Part shown: piece after piece, positions 1 through 6,104 of the stretch
How positions within the stretch are numbered: the first letter of the stretch is position 1
Layout: every line of letters starts with the position of its first letter
Position numbers and translations under genes: made by a program
Notes under the pieces: model-generated
Databases searched by the model: none
What the model was told of the DNA's origin: nothing
Seen by the model: only the letters and a program-made list of their open reading frames with translations
Source of the DNA: Thermoleophilia bacterium
GTDB lineage: Bacteria; Actinomycetota; Thermoleophilia; Gaiellales; JAICJC01
Direction: 5' to 3'
Length of the DNA: 13,286 nt
NCBI GenBank assembly: GCA_025928435.1
Contig: JAICJM010000103.1
Location: 1 to 13,286 of the forward strand

Positions 1-9
1 CTGGAAAAT

Positions 10-107
10 GGCGAGCGAAAACCGAGCGATGCAAGGACTAAAGGGAGCCAATACCGGGTTGTATTGGCGCGACCGAGGACACCGCAGCGCGACGGTTTGC
101 AGCCGCC
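10..107 (+). ncRNA. Candidate structured RNA element, copy A
   Basis: No protein gene is supported in bases 1-137. This stretch folds into a long closing stem: 10-13 pairs with 104-107, then a symmetric AGC/AGC internal loop, a G-C pair (17/100), an A-G mismatch, and AAACCG (19-24) with CGGTTT (93-98). Inside is a perfect 8-bp hairpin, GCCAATAC (47-54) with GTATTGGC (61-68). The same fold and the blocks GGCGAGCGAAA (10-20), GCAAGGAC (31-38), GGCGCGACCGAGGAC (66-80) and TTGCAGCCGCC (97-107) recur in copy B at 2878-2976 on the other strand. Helix positions that differ between copies do so in compensating pairs. That fold and covariation are seen directly; that it is transcribed is inference. 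It lies tail-on to the LanC-like gene, so it could be an independent small RNA, a leader whose gene has gone, or a mobile repeat. The strand is taken from B's position upstream of a gene. It matches no riboswitch or ncRNA class I can name. Confidence 0.5.
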
Positions 108-137
108 AGAACGGGTCAGACATTGCGAGAAGGCCCA

Positions 138-1340
138 CTAGATCACGTCGAGCACCGGCATCGCCGGATCCGCGCGTAGGCAGCTCGCGAGGAACACGGC
201 GGCGCCGGCGTCGCCCGTCCAGAGCGAAAAGCGCCCCATGCCGTACTCGGCCCGCGCCCGCTCGACCTGGGCCGCCGCGTGCATCGCGAACGCGCGGGCA
301 CGCTCGAGCCAGCGCTCGTCGCCCGTGCGGTCGAGCAGCTTCAGGAACGCGTACCCGTTCCCCGCCGTGCCGTGGCACAGACCCGGGCCCTTGACGAGTG
401 GCCCGGCGGCCCAGGTGAGCTTGCCCCCTGCGAGCAGGAGCTCCGTCAGCTCGTCGTCGTCCCGCGCGATCGGCCCGAACGAGGCGACGATCCCGGGGGC
501 GCCGTGGCACCACTGCGTGCGGGTCGTGGCGGCGGTCGTCGCCGGGTCGTCGGTCGGCTGCCACTGGGCGAGGTCGCCGTCGCGGATGACGTACGCGCGC
601 AGCGTCTCGAGCGACCGCCGCTCGAGCTCGCGCCGGCGCTCGGGGTCGAGCAGGTCGCCGCGCGCGAGCACGTGCACGTTGCCCGCGAACCCGTGCCCGG
701 CGCCGACGTACCGGCGCTGCCGCCCGTACATGTCCTGCAGCCAGAGCCCGTCGTGCCACTCGTCCCAGAGCCAGTCCGCCGACTCGCGCCAGGCGTCCGC
801 GATCCGTTCGTCGCCGGTCGCATCGAGCATGAGCCCGGCGGCGAGCGCGGTGCCCGGGGAGCCCCACAGGATCTCGCGAGTGGGGTTGTGGACGTTCGCC
901 CGCACGCACGCGAGCATCCGCTCGACGTGCTCGGGTGAGGGCCCCAGCCGATGGGCGACGAGCAGGACGCCCGACTCGCCGGCGAGCAGGGAGGGGACGG
1001 GGCGGCCGTCGGTCAGCTCGGGCATGTCCGGCTTCGCCAGGTAGCGGTCGGGAAGCGCGGCGGCGATCTCGGCCCACGGGCGCGTCAGGGTGGCGAGCCC
1101 TGCCCGGGCGAGCGCGTCGAGCGCCCAGATGACCCCGGCGGCGCCGAGGTAGAGGCCGACCGGCGAGGGCAGCGGGCCGCCCTCCTCGTCCAGCGGGTGC
1201 GCCGACCAGAGCGTTGCCGGGTCGAAGGCCTCCTCGGCGTCCGCCACGATGGCCGCGATCGCCGCGCGCGCCGCGGCCTCGCTCCAGTCCGCGCCCGCGA
1301 GCGGCTCGTGGGACGGGGCGTGGAAGAGCTCGGGCGGCAC
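138..1340 (-). CDS. LanC-like protein (lanthionine synthetase C family)
   Basis: A 400-residue protein of the LanC-like alpha/alpha-toroid family. The Gly-rich turns that end each inner helix are visible in order: GAAG (67), GESG (121), GSPG (160), GAGHGFAGN (213-221), WCHGAPG (277-283), LCHGTAGN (321-328) and LWTGDAG (373-379). Cys278, Cys322 and His323 correspond to the three zinc ligands of LanC cyclases, and His216 sits where the family has its active-site histidine, so the catalytic apparatus looks intact. In lanthipeptide pathways LanC adds cysteine thiols to dehydrated Ser/Thr. No dehydratase, precursor peptide or exporter dedicated to one is nearby, so this is more likely a free-standing homologue of unknown substrate, like eukaryotic LANCL proteins. 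It has no signal peptide and is expected to be cytoplasmic. The GTG start (1340) lies 6 bases after TACCCT with no Shine-Dalgarno, suggesting a leaderless mRNA. Family assignment is firm; function is open. Confidence 0.9.
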   Translation of the reverse strand: MPPELFHAPSHEPLAGADWSEAAARAAIAAIVADAEEAFDPATLWSAHPLDEEGGPLPSPVGLYLGAAGVIWALDALARAGLATLTRPWAEIAAALPDRYLAKPDMPELTDGRPVPSLLAGESGVLLVAHRLGPSPEHVERMLACVRANVHNPTREILWGSPGTALAAGLMLDATGDERIADAWRESADWLWDEWHDGLWLQDMYGRQRRYVGAGHGFAGNVHVLARGDLLDPERRRELERRSLETLRAYVIRDGDLAQWQPTDDPATTAATTRTQWCHGAPGIVASFGPIARDDDELTELLLAGGKLTWAAGPLVKGPGLCHGTAGNGYAFLKLLDRTGDERWLERARAFAMHAAAQVERARAEYGMGRFSLWTGDAGAAVFLASCLRADPAMPVLDVI

Positions 1341-1346
1341 CGCCCC

Positions 1347-1352
1347 AGGGTA
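1347..1352 (-). promoter_or_regulatory. -10 box of the LanC-like gene (leaderless start)
   Basis: On the minus strand TACCCT is followed by GGGGCG and then the GTG start. It matches the actinobacterial TANNNT -10 box at the spacing that puts the transcript start on or next to the start codon. No convincing -35 box is visible. Confidence 0.5.
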
Positions 1353-1359
1353 TCCGTAA

Positions 1360-1512
1360 CGACCTCAGCGGCTCGGCGGGCTCGGCCTCTCCGGGATCGC
1401 GTTCGCGGGCACGATCCTGATCGCTCACCTCTTCTCGTTCGCGGCGACCGGCGTGCTCATCGCCGCCCGCGTCCCCCGCAACCCGATCGGGTGGATGCTG
1501 CTCGCATGTGGT
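1360..1512 (+). pseudogene. Relic of a membrane sensor-type protein (histidine kinase-like N-terminal region)
   Basis: The gap between the LanC-like and MBL genes contains a plus-strand reading frame that opens right after a TAA (1357-1359). It encodes about 50 residues: a hydrophobic stretch (IAFAGTILIAHLFSFAATGVLIAAR) followed by VPRNPIGWMLLACG. The hydrophobic helix plus RNPIGWLL pattern is common in the N-terminal membrane regions of actinobacterial sensor histidine kinases and related membrane proteins. After about 1512 the similarity fades and the frame runs into the antisense of the MBL gene. There is no start codon context, no C-terminal kinase domain and no other half nearby, so I read it as a leftover of a deleted gene. 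The motif match comes from general family knowledge; the assignment is moderate at best. Confidence 0.4.
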
Positions 1513-1526
1513 ACGGCTGGTGGCTC

Positions 1527-1557
1527 GGCTGCGCCCCGGCGCCTCCGACCGGCAGCC
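1527..1557 (-). terminator. Possible terminator hairpin after the MBL-fold gene
   Basis: GGCTGC (1527-1532) and GCAGCC (1552-1557) form an inverted repeat with an inner CCGG/CCGG pairing, 10 bases beyond the stop codon of the MBL-fold gene. There is no U tract, so it is only a candidate 3'-end hairpin. Confidence 0.25.
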
Positions 1558-1567
1558 GGGCTGACGA

Positions 1568-2164
1568 TCAGGAGATGGCGCGTGCGAGCGCTGTCCGGCC
1601 GGCGGGTGGGCCGTGCGTCGGGAGCACGATCTCGACGGGCAGGTCGAGCAGGGGCCGGAGCGTCGCGAGCACCTCGGCCAGCGTGACGTCGCGCAACCAG
1701 GTGAGCGGAATCTCGAGGCCCTCGCCGCGGTCGACGAGCGTGTCGCCGAGGACGAGCACCCCGTGGCGCTCGATCCAGAGCACGAGGTCGTTCGGCTCGA
1801 TCCCGGCGAAGGCCTGCACGCCCCCCGGCAGCCGGTCGCCCGCCGCGAACACCGACCCCGGCGTCGGATTCTCGTCGCCCTCGTCGGGCGGCGGGACGAA
1901 GATCGGCGCCCCCAGGCGCTCGCCGACCGCGCGCGCGTCGCGCTCGTGCCAGGGACACGTGAGGACGATCACCGGCTCGCGCCCCGACGCGAGCTCCTCG
2001 ACCTCCGCGGGTACCGCCAGCGGGTCGACGAGCAGCAGAAGCTCTCCGGTGTCGATGGCGTACGAGGCCACCTCGGGCCCCCAGCCGTCGGGGCCGCCGT
2101 CGTCCTCGGACCAGCTCGGATGCCGCGCCTCCCAGCGCCAGATCCCGTCCCGCAGCTCCTCCAC
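1568..2164 (-). CDS. Metallo-beta-lactamase-fold protein with a degenerate metal site
   Basis: A 198-residue protein with the layout of the MBL superfamily: an early beta-rich region ending LLLLVDP (42-48), a metal-motif position TCPWHERDA (69-77), GD (140-141) and LPTHG (181-185). The canonical HxHxDH is not complete. The first His is replaced by Cys-Pro, His73 and Asp76 remain, and the final His is Ala77. Asp141 and His184 are in the expected later positions. It may bind one metal, or none, so hydrolase activity cannot be assumed. I chose the GTG at 2164: it lies two bases after the TAG of the cupin-TPR gene, with TGAGG five bases upstream, which implies translational coupling. The frame is open further upstream, but that stretch lies inside the cupin-TPR gene. 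It is the second gene of a two-gene unit; a shared function with its partner is inferred only from coupling. Confidence 0.75.
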   Translation of the reverse strand: MEELRDGIWRWEARHPSWSEDDGGPDGWGPEVASYAIDTGELLLLVDPLAVPAEVEELASGREPVIVLTCPWHERDARAVGERLGAPIFVPPPDEGDENPTPGSVFAAGDRLPGGVQAFAGIEPNDLVLWIERHGVLVLGDTLVDRGEGLEIPLTWLRDVTLAEVLATLRPLLDLPVEIVLPTHGPPAGRTALARAIS

Positions 2165-2166
2165 GG

Positions 2167-2805
2167 CTACCTCAGCAGCTCCTTGATCGCGGGATCGTCG
2201 CGGATCGCCGCGACGTCGTCGTCCTCGACCGCCAGCCGGCGCAGCTGGGCGGAGCGCTCGATCGCCGACCGCAGATGCCGGACGGCGTCGTCCTTGCGGC
2301 CGGCCAGGCTCTCGCAGCAGGCGAGGTTGTAGAGCAGCGCGGGATACTCGGGATTGGCCTCGACGATGTCGCGCGCCATGTCCGCCGCCTCGGCGTACTT
2401 GCCCTCCTGGTAGAGCGGCCCGACCGGTGCCCACAGCTCCCAGCCGTCCGGCTCGTACGCCTGCCCGGGCGTCCCGCCGAGCGCCAGGACCGTCGTCTCC
2501 GCCTCCTCGGCGAACGCCGTCCGCTTCACGCCCGGCTTCGCGAAGACGAAGGTGCCCTCGGGAGCGTCCACCTTCTCTCCGTCGAGCTCGAAGCGGGCCC
2601 GCCCCCGGTGGACGAAGTAGAGCTCCTCGTTCTCGCCCTCCTCGTCGTGCTCGTTGATGATCCGGTCGCCGGCCTGGTGGCCGGTCCAGGTGTTGGCGCC
2701 GAAGGACGTGATGCCGAAGTGGTGGCGCACGGGCCGCCAGGGCTGGCGGCCGTCGGACATCTCCGTGATCTGGTCGAGGTGCGTCAGGGTGTAGCCGGTG
2801 CTCAT
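2167..2805 (-). CDS. Cupin domain protein with a C-terminal TPR region
   Basis: A 212-residue soluble protein in two parts. Residues about 25-112 are a single cupin barrel: an ELYFVHRGRARFELDGE strand pair at 61-77, the turn APEGTFVFAKPGVKRTAFA at 81-99, and a final ETTVLALGG strand. Residues about 125-185 form helical TPR-like repeats (GPLYQEGKYAEAADMARDIV, then LYNLACCESLAGRKDDAVRHL). The cupin metal motif is weak: only His53 with Glu/Asp neighbours appears where two histidines are usual, so it may bind a ligand without metal. This cupin-TPR layout is seen in actinobacterial hypothetical proteins; no substrate is known to me. The ATG at 2805 is preceded by GGGAGG with six bases of spacing. 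Upstream sits structured element B, making it the likely regulatory leader. The gene is coupled to the downstream MBL-fold gene. Confidence 0.8.
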   Translation of the reverse strand: MSTGYTLTHLDQITEMSDGRQPWRPVRHHFGITSFGANTWTGHQAGDRIINEHDEEGENEELYFVHRGRARFELDGEKVDAPEGTFVFAKPGVKRTAFAEEAETTVLALGGTPGQAYEPDGWELWAPVGPLYQEGKYAEAADMARDIVEANPEYPALLYNLACCESLAGRKDDAVRHLRSAIERSAQLRRLAVEDDDVAAIRDDPAIKELLR

Positions 2806-2877
2806 TGGGGGCCTCCCGGGGGTCTCTGATTGGGGCCGAGGAGCTCGCGGGTCGTCAAGCGACGTTCGCCGGGTTCC

Positions 2878-2976
2878 GGCGGCTGCAACCCGTCGCATGG
2901 CCGCGTCCTCGGTCGCGCCGATAGGTCGAGTATCGGGCGCTCCGTGCGTCCTTGCGCTGCTCGGGTTTCGCTCGCC
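2878..2976 (-). ncRNA. Candidate structured RNA element, copy B (possible cis-regulatory leader)
   Basis: Read on the minus strand, this 99-nt element repeats copy A. The closing stem pairs GGCG (2976-2973) with CGCC (2881-2878), then AGC/AGC internal loop, a G-C pair, an A-G mismatch, and AACCCG (2967-2962) with CGGGTT (2892-2887). The inner hairpin is CCGATA (2936-2931) with TATCGG (2923-2918). Relative to A, an A-U pair in each helix becomes C-G or G-C, so pairing is preserved. Just downstream, a second AACCCG (2875-2870) could pair with the same CGGGTT and would break the closing stem. Mutually exclusive helices of this type are typical of riboswitch-like leaders. The element ends 72 bases before the ATG of the cupin-TPR gene, whose Shine-Dalgarno lies outside it. 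Structure and covariation are seen; regulation of the gene is inference. The second AACCCG is not present in A. Confidence 0.55.
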
Positions 2977-3013
2977 GTCGACACCAACGACGTCACCTGA
3001 CGATCCGCATCCG

Positions 3014-3019
3014 ACGGTA
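3014..3019 (-). promoter_or_regulatory. Possible -10 box upstream of element B
   Basis: TACCGT on the minus strand fits TANNNT and would start a transcript about 30 bases before element B, giving a leader of about 200 bases ahead of the cupin-TPR gene. There is no clear -35 box, so confidence is low. Confidence 0.25.
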
Positions 3020-3025
3020 CCTAGC

Positions 3026-3045
3026 CCGGCGCCGCGGTGCGCCGG
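3026..3045 (-). terminator. GC hairpin directly after the sulfotransferase stop codon
   Basis: A perfect 7-bp inverted repeat, CCGGCGC (3026-3032) and GCGCCGG (3039-3045), with a six-base loop starts at the first base after the stop codon. No U tract follows. Strong GC stems at the stop are common 3'-end signals in actinobacteria, so this is a reasonable terminator or mRNA-stability hairpin separating the hydrolase unit from element B. Confidence 0.45.
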
Positions 3046-3669
3046 TCAGGCGGGATCGTCGAGGCGCGCCAGCGTGCGGAAGCCGGCCGCATCGTTCGTG
3101 CGCGGGAACGGCTCGTCGGGCACGGGCACGCCCAGGGCGGCGCACAGGGGATCCCAGCCGTCGGCGGGCCGCCACTCGACCAGCCGGCCGGGCGCGATCG
3201 CGGCCCGGACCTCGGCGTTGTGGCGCTCGTACGCGGCCCGTGCCGCCGCCGGGTCGGGCCACTCGGGGCAGAACCGATACGCGATGGTGCGCCCCATCTC
3301 GCGCCCGCGGGCGATGACGGGATCGTCGATCGGGCGGGTGAGCGCGACGGCGACCGTCCTCTCGACGCTGCGCCACCACTCCTCCGCGCTCGACCGCATC
3401 GAGAGGACGACGGGCGCGTCGGGGCTGATGTCCGCGAGCTCGCGCCAGAAGGCGCTCGCCGGCCAGTCGACCGCCGCGACGTAGCCGGCCAGCAGGGCGT
3501 CCCAGTCGGTCGGCCGGCCCTCGGCGGCGGCCTTCCACAGCTCCGCGGAGCCGGGCGTGTCCGACACCTCGCGCATGTGGTAGCAGCGTCCCCCGGTCAG
3601 CCGCTCGAGCGCGAGCTTGAGCGAGTTCGTCCCGGTGCGGGGGAGGCCTGCTCCGACGACCTGCAGCAC
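3046..3669 (-). CDS. Sulfotransferase family protein
   Basis: A 207-residue cytoplasmic protein of the P-loop sulfotransferase superfamily. The N-terminal VVGAGLPRTGTNSLKLAL (residues 4-21) is the 5'-phosphosulfate-binding loop for PAPS. VVLSMRSSAEEWWRSV (87-102) supplies the Arg/Ser pattern of the 3'-phosphate-binding motif. The C-terminal FPRTNDAAGFR (188-198) is also typical of the short bacterial sulfotransferases with the PRTGT loop. It probably transfers sulfate to a small-molecule hydroxyl, with unknown acceptor. I took the GTG at 3669, whose first base is the last base of the TAG of the upstream hydrolase gene, a TAGTG coupling junction. An ATG at 3690 inside the hydrolase gene would add seven residues and cannot be excluded; neither has a good Shine-Dalgarno. 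It forms a two-gene unit with the hydrolase. The family is clear and the substrate is not. Confidence 0.85.
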   Translation of the reverse strand: MLQVVGAGLPRTGTNSLKLALERLTGGRCYHMREVSDTPGSAELWKAAAEGRPTDWDALLAGYVAAVDWPASAFWRELADISPDAPVVLSMRSSAEEWWRSVERTVAVALTRPIDDPVIARGREMGRTIAYRFCPEWPDPAAARAAYERHNAEVRAAIAPGRLVEWRPADGWDPLCAALGVPVPDEPFPRTNDAAGFRTLARLDDPA

Positions 3670-4562
3670 TATGCGGCGGCCCCGGCCCATGTCCGGCGCG
3701 CGAGCCACTCGTGCACGTCGCCGATGCGGGTCGCGGCCACCCCGAGGTGGCCGTCGCCGTCGCGGATGTCCGACTCGGCCCCGGGGATCGCCCCGGCCAG
3801 CCAGCGGCCGTGCTGCACCGGGACGAACCGGTCGTCGACGCCGTGCCACACCTTGACGGGGACGGCGATCGCGGCGGGGTCGATCCCCCAGCTGCTGTAG
3901 AAGGCGATGGTGTCCGCGAGCCACCCGTCGGCGCTCGGGGCGACGCCGGCCACGGCCGCCCGGTGGAGCCAGCCGCCGAAGCCGGTGCGCAGGGTGGCCT
4001 GGTCCGCCGGCGAGACGCCCTCGGCCCACGCCGCGGTCAGGTCGGAGGCGCTCATCGCCAGCAGCTCCTCGCGGTCGCGTCGGCTCCGCTCCTCCCACAG
4101 CTTCCGGTCGGCGCGGTAGAGGTCGGCGTCCTCCCGGTTCCCGCCGACCATCCCCTCGAGGAAGTCGAGCCCGGGCGCGTCGGTCGGCGCCAGCGATCCC
4201 ATCGTCGCCGCGGCGCCGACGAGGTCGGGGAGGAGGGCAGCGCAGGCGAGCGCATGCGGGCCGCCGCCGGAGAAGCCCCAGACGGCGCATCGCGCGAAGC
4301 CGAGCGCGCGGCTGATCGCGCGCACGTCCTCCGCGGCGCCGGCCACCCGCCGTTCGGCCTGCTGCGAGGACTCGCCGTAGCCCGGCCGATCGTACGTGAC
4401 GAGCGTCAGGCCGCGGCCGGCGGCGTCCTCGATCCAGGGCTCGTAGAGCAGGCCGCCGTTCGGCGTCCCCAGGTGCGCGACGACGACCCGCTCGCCGTCG
4501 CCGGCCACCTCGACGCGGAGAGTGCGCCCGTCCGGGGTCTCGACGTGCCTGGTCTCGGTCAC
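3669..4562 (-). CDS. Alpha/beta-fold hydrolase
   Basis: A 297-residue soluble alpha/beta hydrolase. The nucleophile elbow is GFSGGGPHAL (96-105) with Ser98. The acid is in WHGVDDRFVP (239-248), most likely Asp244. The histidine is His272 in GDGHLG. The strand HLGTPNGG (30-37) carries the oxyanion-hole region, where HG is replaced by LGTP, a variant common in this branch, and YDRPGYGES (57-65) is the usual turn before the cap. Length and order match single-domain esterases or lactonases, so carboxylester hydrolysis is the default guess; no substrate is indicated. The start is the GTG at 4562, with no Shine-Dalgarno and a TANNNT-like box 10 bases upstream. It heads a unit with the sulfotransferase and is divergent from the MFS exporter, which might reflect shared control of one small-molecule pathway, but that is inference. 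Confidence 0.88.
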   Translation of the reverse strand: MTETRHVETPDGRTLRVEVAGDGERVVVAHLGTPNGGLLYEPWIEDAAGRGLTLVTYDRPGYGESSQQAERRVAGAAEDVRAISRALGFARCAVWGFSGGGPHALACAALLPDLVGAAATMGSLAPTDAPGLDFLEGMVGGNREDADLYRADRKLWEERSRRDREELLAMSASDLTAAWAEGVSPADQATLRTGFGGWLHRAAVAGVAPSADGWLADTIAFYSSWGIDPAAIAVPVKVWHGVDDRFVPVQHGRWLAGAIPGAESDIRDGDGHLGVAATRIGDVHEWLARRTWAGAAA

Positions 4563-4572
4563 GGTGTGCGCA

Positions 4573-4578
4573 ACGCTA
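4573..4578 (-). promoter_or_regulatory. Possible -10 box of the hydrolase-sulfotransferase unit
   Basis: TAGCGT on the minus strand ends 10 bases before the GTG start. The spacing is a little long for a strictly leaderless transcript. A perfect palindrome lies 5 bases further upstream. Confidence 0.3.
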
Positions 4579-4583
4579 CACCC

Positions 4584-4596
4584 GGGGTCAGACCCC
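4584..4596. repeat. Perfect 13-bp palindrome in the hydrolase/MFS divergent region
   Basis: GGGGTC-A-GACCCC is a 6-1-6 perfect inverted repeat lying between the divergently transcribed hydrolase and MFS genes, 21 bases from the hydrolase start and 86 from the exporter start. It could be an operator for a dimeric repressor acting on both, or one copy of a dispersed short palindromic repeat. A half copy (GGGTCAGAC) is also present at 113-121 next to element A. The symmetry is seen directly; the function is open. Confidence 0.4.
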
Positions 4597-4682
4597 GAAC
4601 GGAACTTGTGACGGTTTCGTGGCCGGCCCCTTCGTCCTCATCGGGTGAGGCCGTGCGCCCGCGCCGGCGGGACACTCGTGTC

Positions 4683-6104
4683 GTGGTTCAGACCTCGACG
4701 GCGACCCCGGCCCAGTTGCCGGCAGCGCATACACGCGCGGCCCGGCGGCTGGTGCTGCCCCTCGCGCTGGCCCAGTTCATCTGCAGCTTCGCCGGCTCGA
4801 ACATGAACGTGATGATCAGCGACATCAGCCAGGACCTGAACACGACGGTCCAGGGGGTGCAGATCACGATCACGCTGTTCCTGGTGATCATGGCCGTGCT
4901 GATGATCCCGTGCAGCAAGCTCACCGACCGGTGGGGGCGGAAGCGGTGCTTCATGCTCGGACTCGCCCTCTACGGGGTCGGGGCGGTCCTGAGCGCGGTC
5001 GCGCCCGGCCTCCCCATCCTGATCCTGGGGAACTCGGTGTTCGAGGGCGTCGGCACCGCGCTCCTGATCCCGCCCGTGTACATCCTGGCGACGATCTGGT
5101 TCCACGACCTCACGTCGCGGGCGTGGGCGTTCGGCGCCATCAGCGGCATGGGGGGCATCGGCTCGGCGGCCGGACCGCTGATCGGCGGTGTGATCACGAC
5201 GGGCATCAGCTGGCGGGCCGCGTTCATCTTCCAGGCCGCCGTGATCGTGCTGATCATCCTGCTCAGCCGCGGGATGGGCGATCCCCTGCCCGCCGAGCCC
5301 GACCGGCCGTTCGACCTGATCGGTGCGGTGCTCTCGGCGGTGGGCATGTTCTGCATCGTGCTCGGCGTCCTCTACGCCGGCACGCACAACATTCTGATGC
5401 TCCTGCTCCTCGGGGCGGGCGCCGCCTTCCTCGCCGGCTTCTTCCTGTTCATCCGTGCGCGGGAGCGAGCGGGCAAGGACGCGCTCCTCTCGACCGCGCT
5501 CTTCCGGAACCGGACGTGCAACCTGGCGCTCGTCACCCAGAACGTCCAGTGGCTCATGCTGATGGGGACGTCCTTCGTCGTGTCCGTGTTCCTGCAGGAC
5601 GTGAAGGGCTACAGCGCCATCCGCACGGGCGTAATCTTCACGTCCGCCACCATCGGCGTCCTGCTCTCGTCGTTCGGCGCGCAGCGGTTCGCCAGGCGGC
5701 GCACCCAGCGGACGCTCGTCGTGGCCGGCTTCGTCCTCGTCATCGCCGGAATCTTCGTCCTTCTGGCCCTCGCGCCCATCACGAAGAGCATCTGGTCGTT
5801 CGTCCCCAGCCTGTTCCTGATCGGGTTCGGCACGGGCATGATGCTGACGCCGTCCGTGAACATCGTCCAGTCCAGCTTCCCCGAGGCGCAGCAGGGCGAG
5901 ATCTCGGGCCTCTCGCGCAGCGTCTCGAACCTCGGCTCGTCGTTCGGCACCGCCATCGCCGGCACGATCCTGATCTCCGTCGTCGCCGAGGGGAACCGCT
6001 CCTACGCCATCGCGCTCGCATCGGTCGCGATCATCGGGCTGATCGGGCTCGGCGCCGCGCTCATGCTGCCCCGGGACGCCGGCAAGGCCGCGCCGGCCGA
6101 CTGA
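4683..6104 (+). CDS. MFS transporter, DHA2 (drug:H+ antiporter 14-spanner) type
   Basis: A 473-residue integral membrane protein of the major facilitator superfamily. The first membrane helix is at about 22-38. The cytoplasmic loop motif A reads CSKLTDRWGRKR (77-88), and GMGGIGSAAGPLIGG (155-169) matches the antiporter motif C that marks proton-coupled drug exporters. SWRAAFIF (176-183) is the turn typical of the DHA2/EmrB-QacA branch. Hydrophobic segments continue to residue about 465, compatible with 14 helices. It probably exports small hydrophobic compounds using the proton gradient; the substrate cannot be read from sequence. The GTG at 4683 is chosen because it gives a short cytoplasmic tail before helix 1; a GTG at 4653 is an alternative. 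There is no strong Shine-Dalgarno. The same frame is open far upstream, but that part is antisense to the hydrolase. It is divergent from the hydrolase-sulfotransferase unit. Confidence 0.9.
   Translation: MVQTSTATPAQLPAAHTRAARRLVLPLALAQFICSFAGSNMNVMISDISQDLNTTVQGVQITITLFLVIMAVLMIPCSKLTDRWGRKRCFMLGLALYGVGAVLSAVAPGLPILILGNSVFEGVGTALLIPPVYILATIWFHDLTSRAWAFGAISGMGGIGSAAGPLIGGVITTGISWRAAFIFQAAVIVLIILLSRGMGDPLPAEPDRPFDLIGAVLSAVGMFCIVLGVLYAGTHNILMLLLLGAGAAFLAGFFLFIRARERAGKDALLSTALFRNRTCNLALVTQNVQWLMLMGTSFVVSVFLQDVKGYSAIRTGVIFTSATIGVLLSSFGAQRFARRRTQRTLVVAGFVLVIAGIFVLLALAPITKSIWSFVPSLFLIGFGTGMMLTPSVNIVQSSFPEAQQGEISGLSRSVSNLGSSFGTAIAGTILISVVAEGNRSYAIALASVAIIGLIGLGAALMLPRDAGKAAPAD

Noticed and set aside
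10..107. tRNA, 6S, SRP or RNase P RNA at the structured element
   Set aside because: No cloverleaf or CCA-type acceptor, and none of the hallmark sequences of those RNAs is present.
951..2186. Plus-strand open frame of 411 codons across the LanC-like and MBL genes
   Set aside because: Composition is Arg/Ser/Pro-rich, it spans two minus-strand genes and the gap between them, and it has no domain. It is an antisense shadow.
138..2805. Lanthipeptide biosynthetic cluster
   Set aside because: Only a LanC-like protein is present. I found no precursor peptide, LanB/LanM dehydratase or dedicated protease in the flanking sequence.
3877..3890. GGGGTCGATCCCC-like sequence inside the hydrolase gene as a second copy of the palindrome
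   Set aside because: It differs in the centre, is not a perfect inverted repeat of the same arms, and lies in coding sequence.
3711..4682. 324-codon N-terminal extension of the MFS transporter
   Set aside because: This part is antisense to the hydrolase, has no membrane or domain pattern, and known DHA2 proteins start shortly before the first helix.
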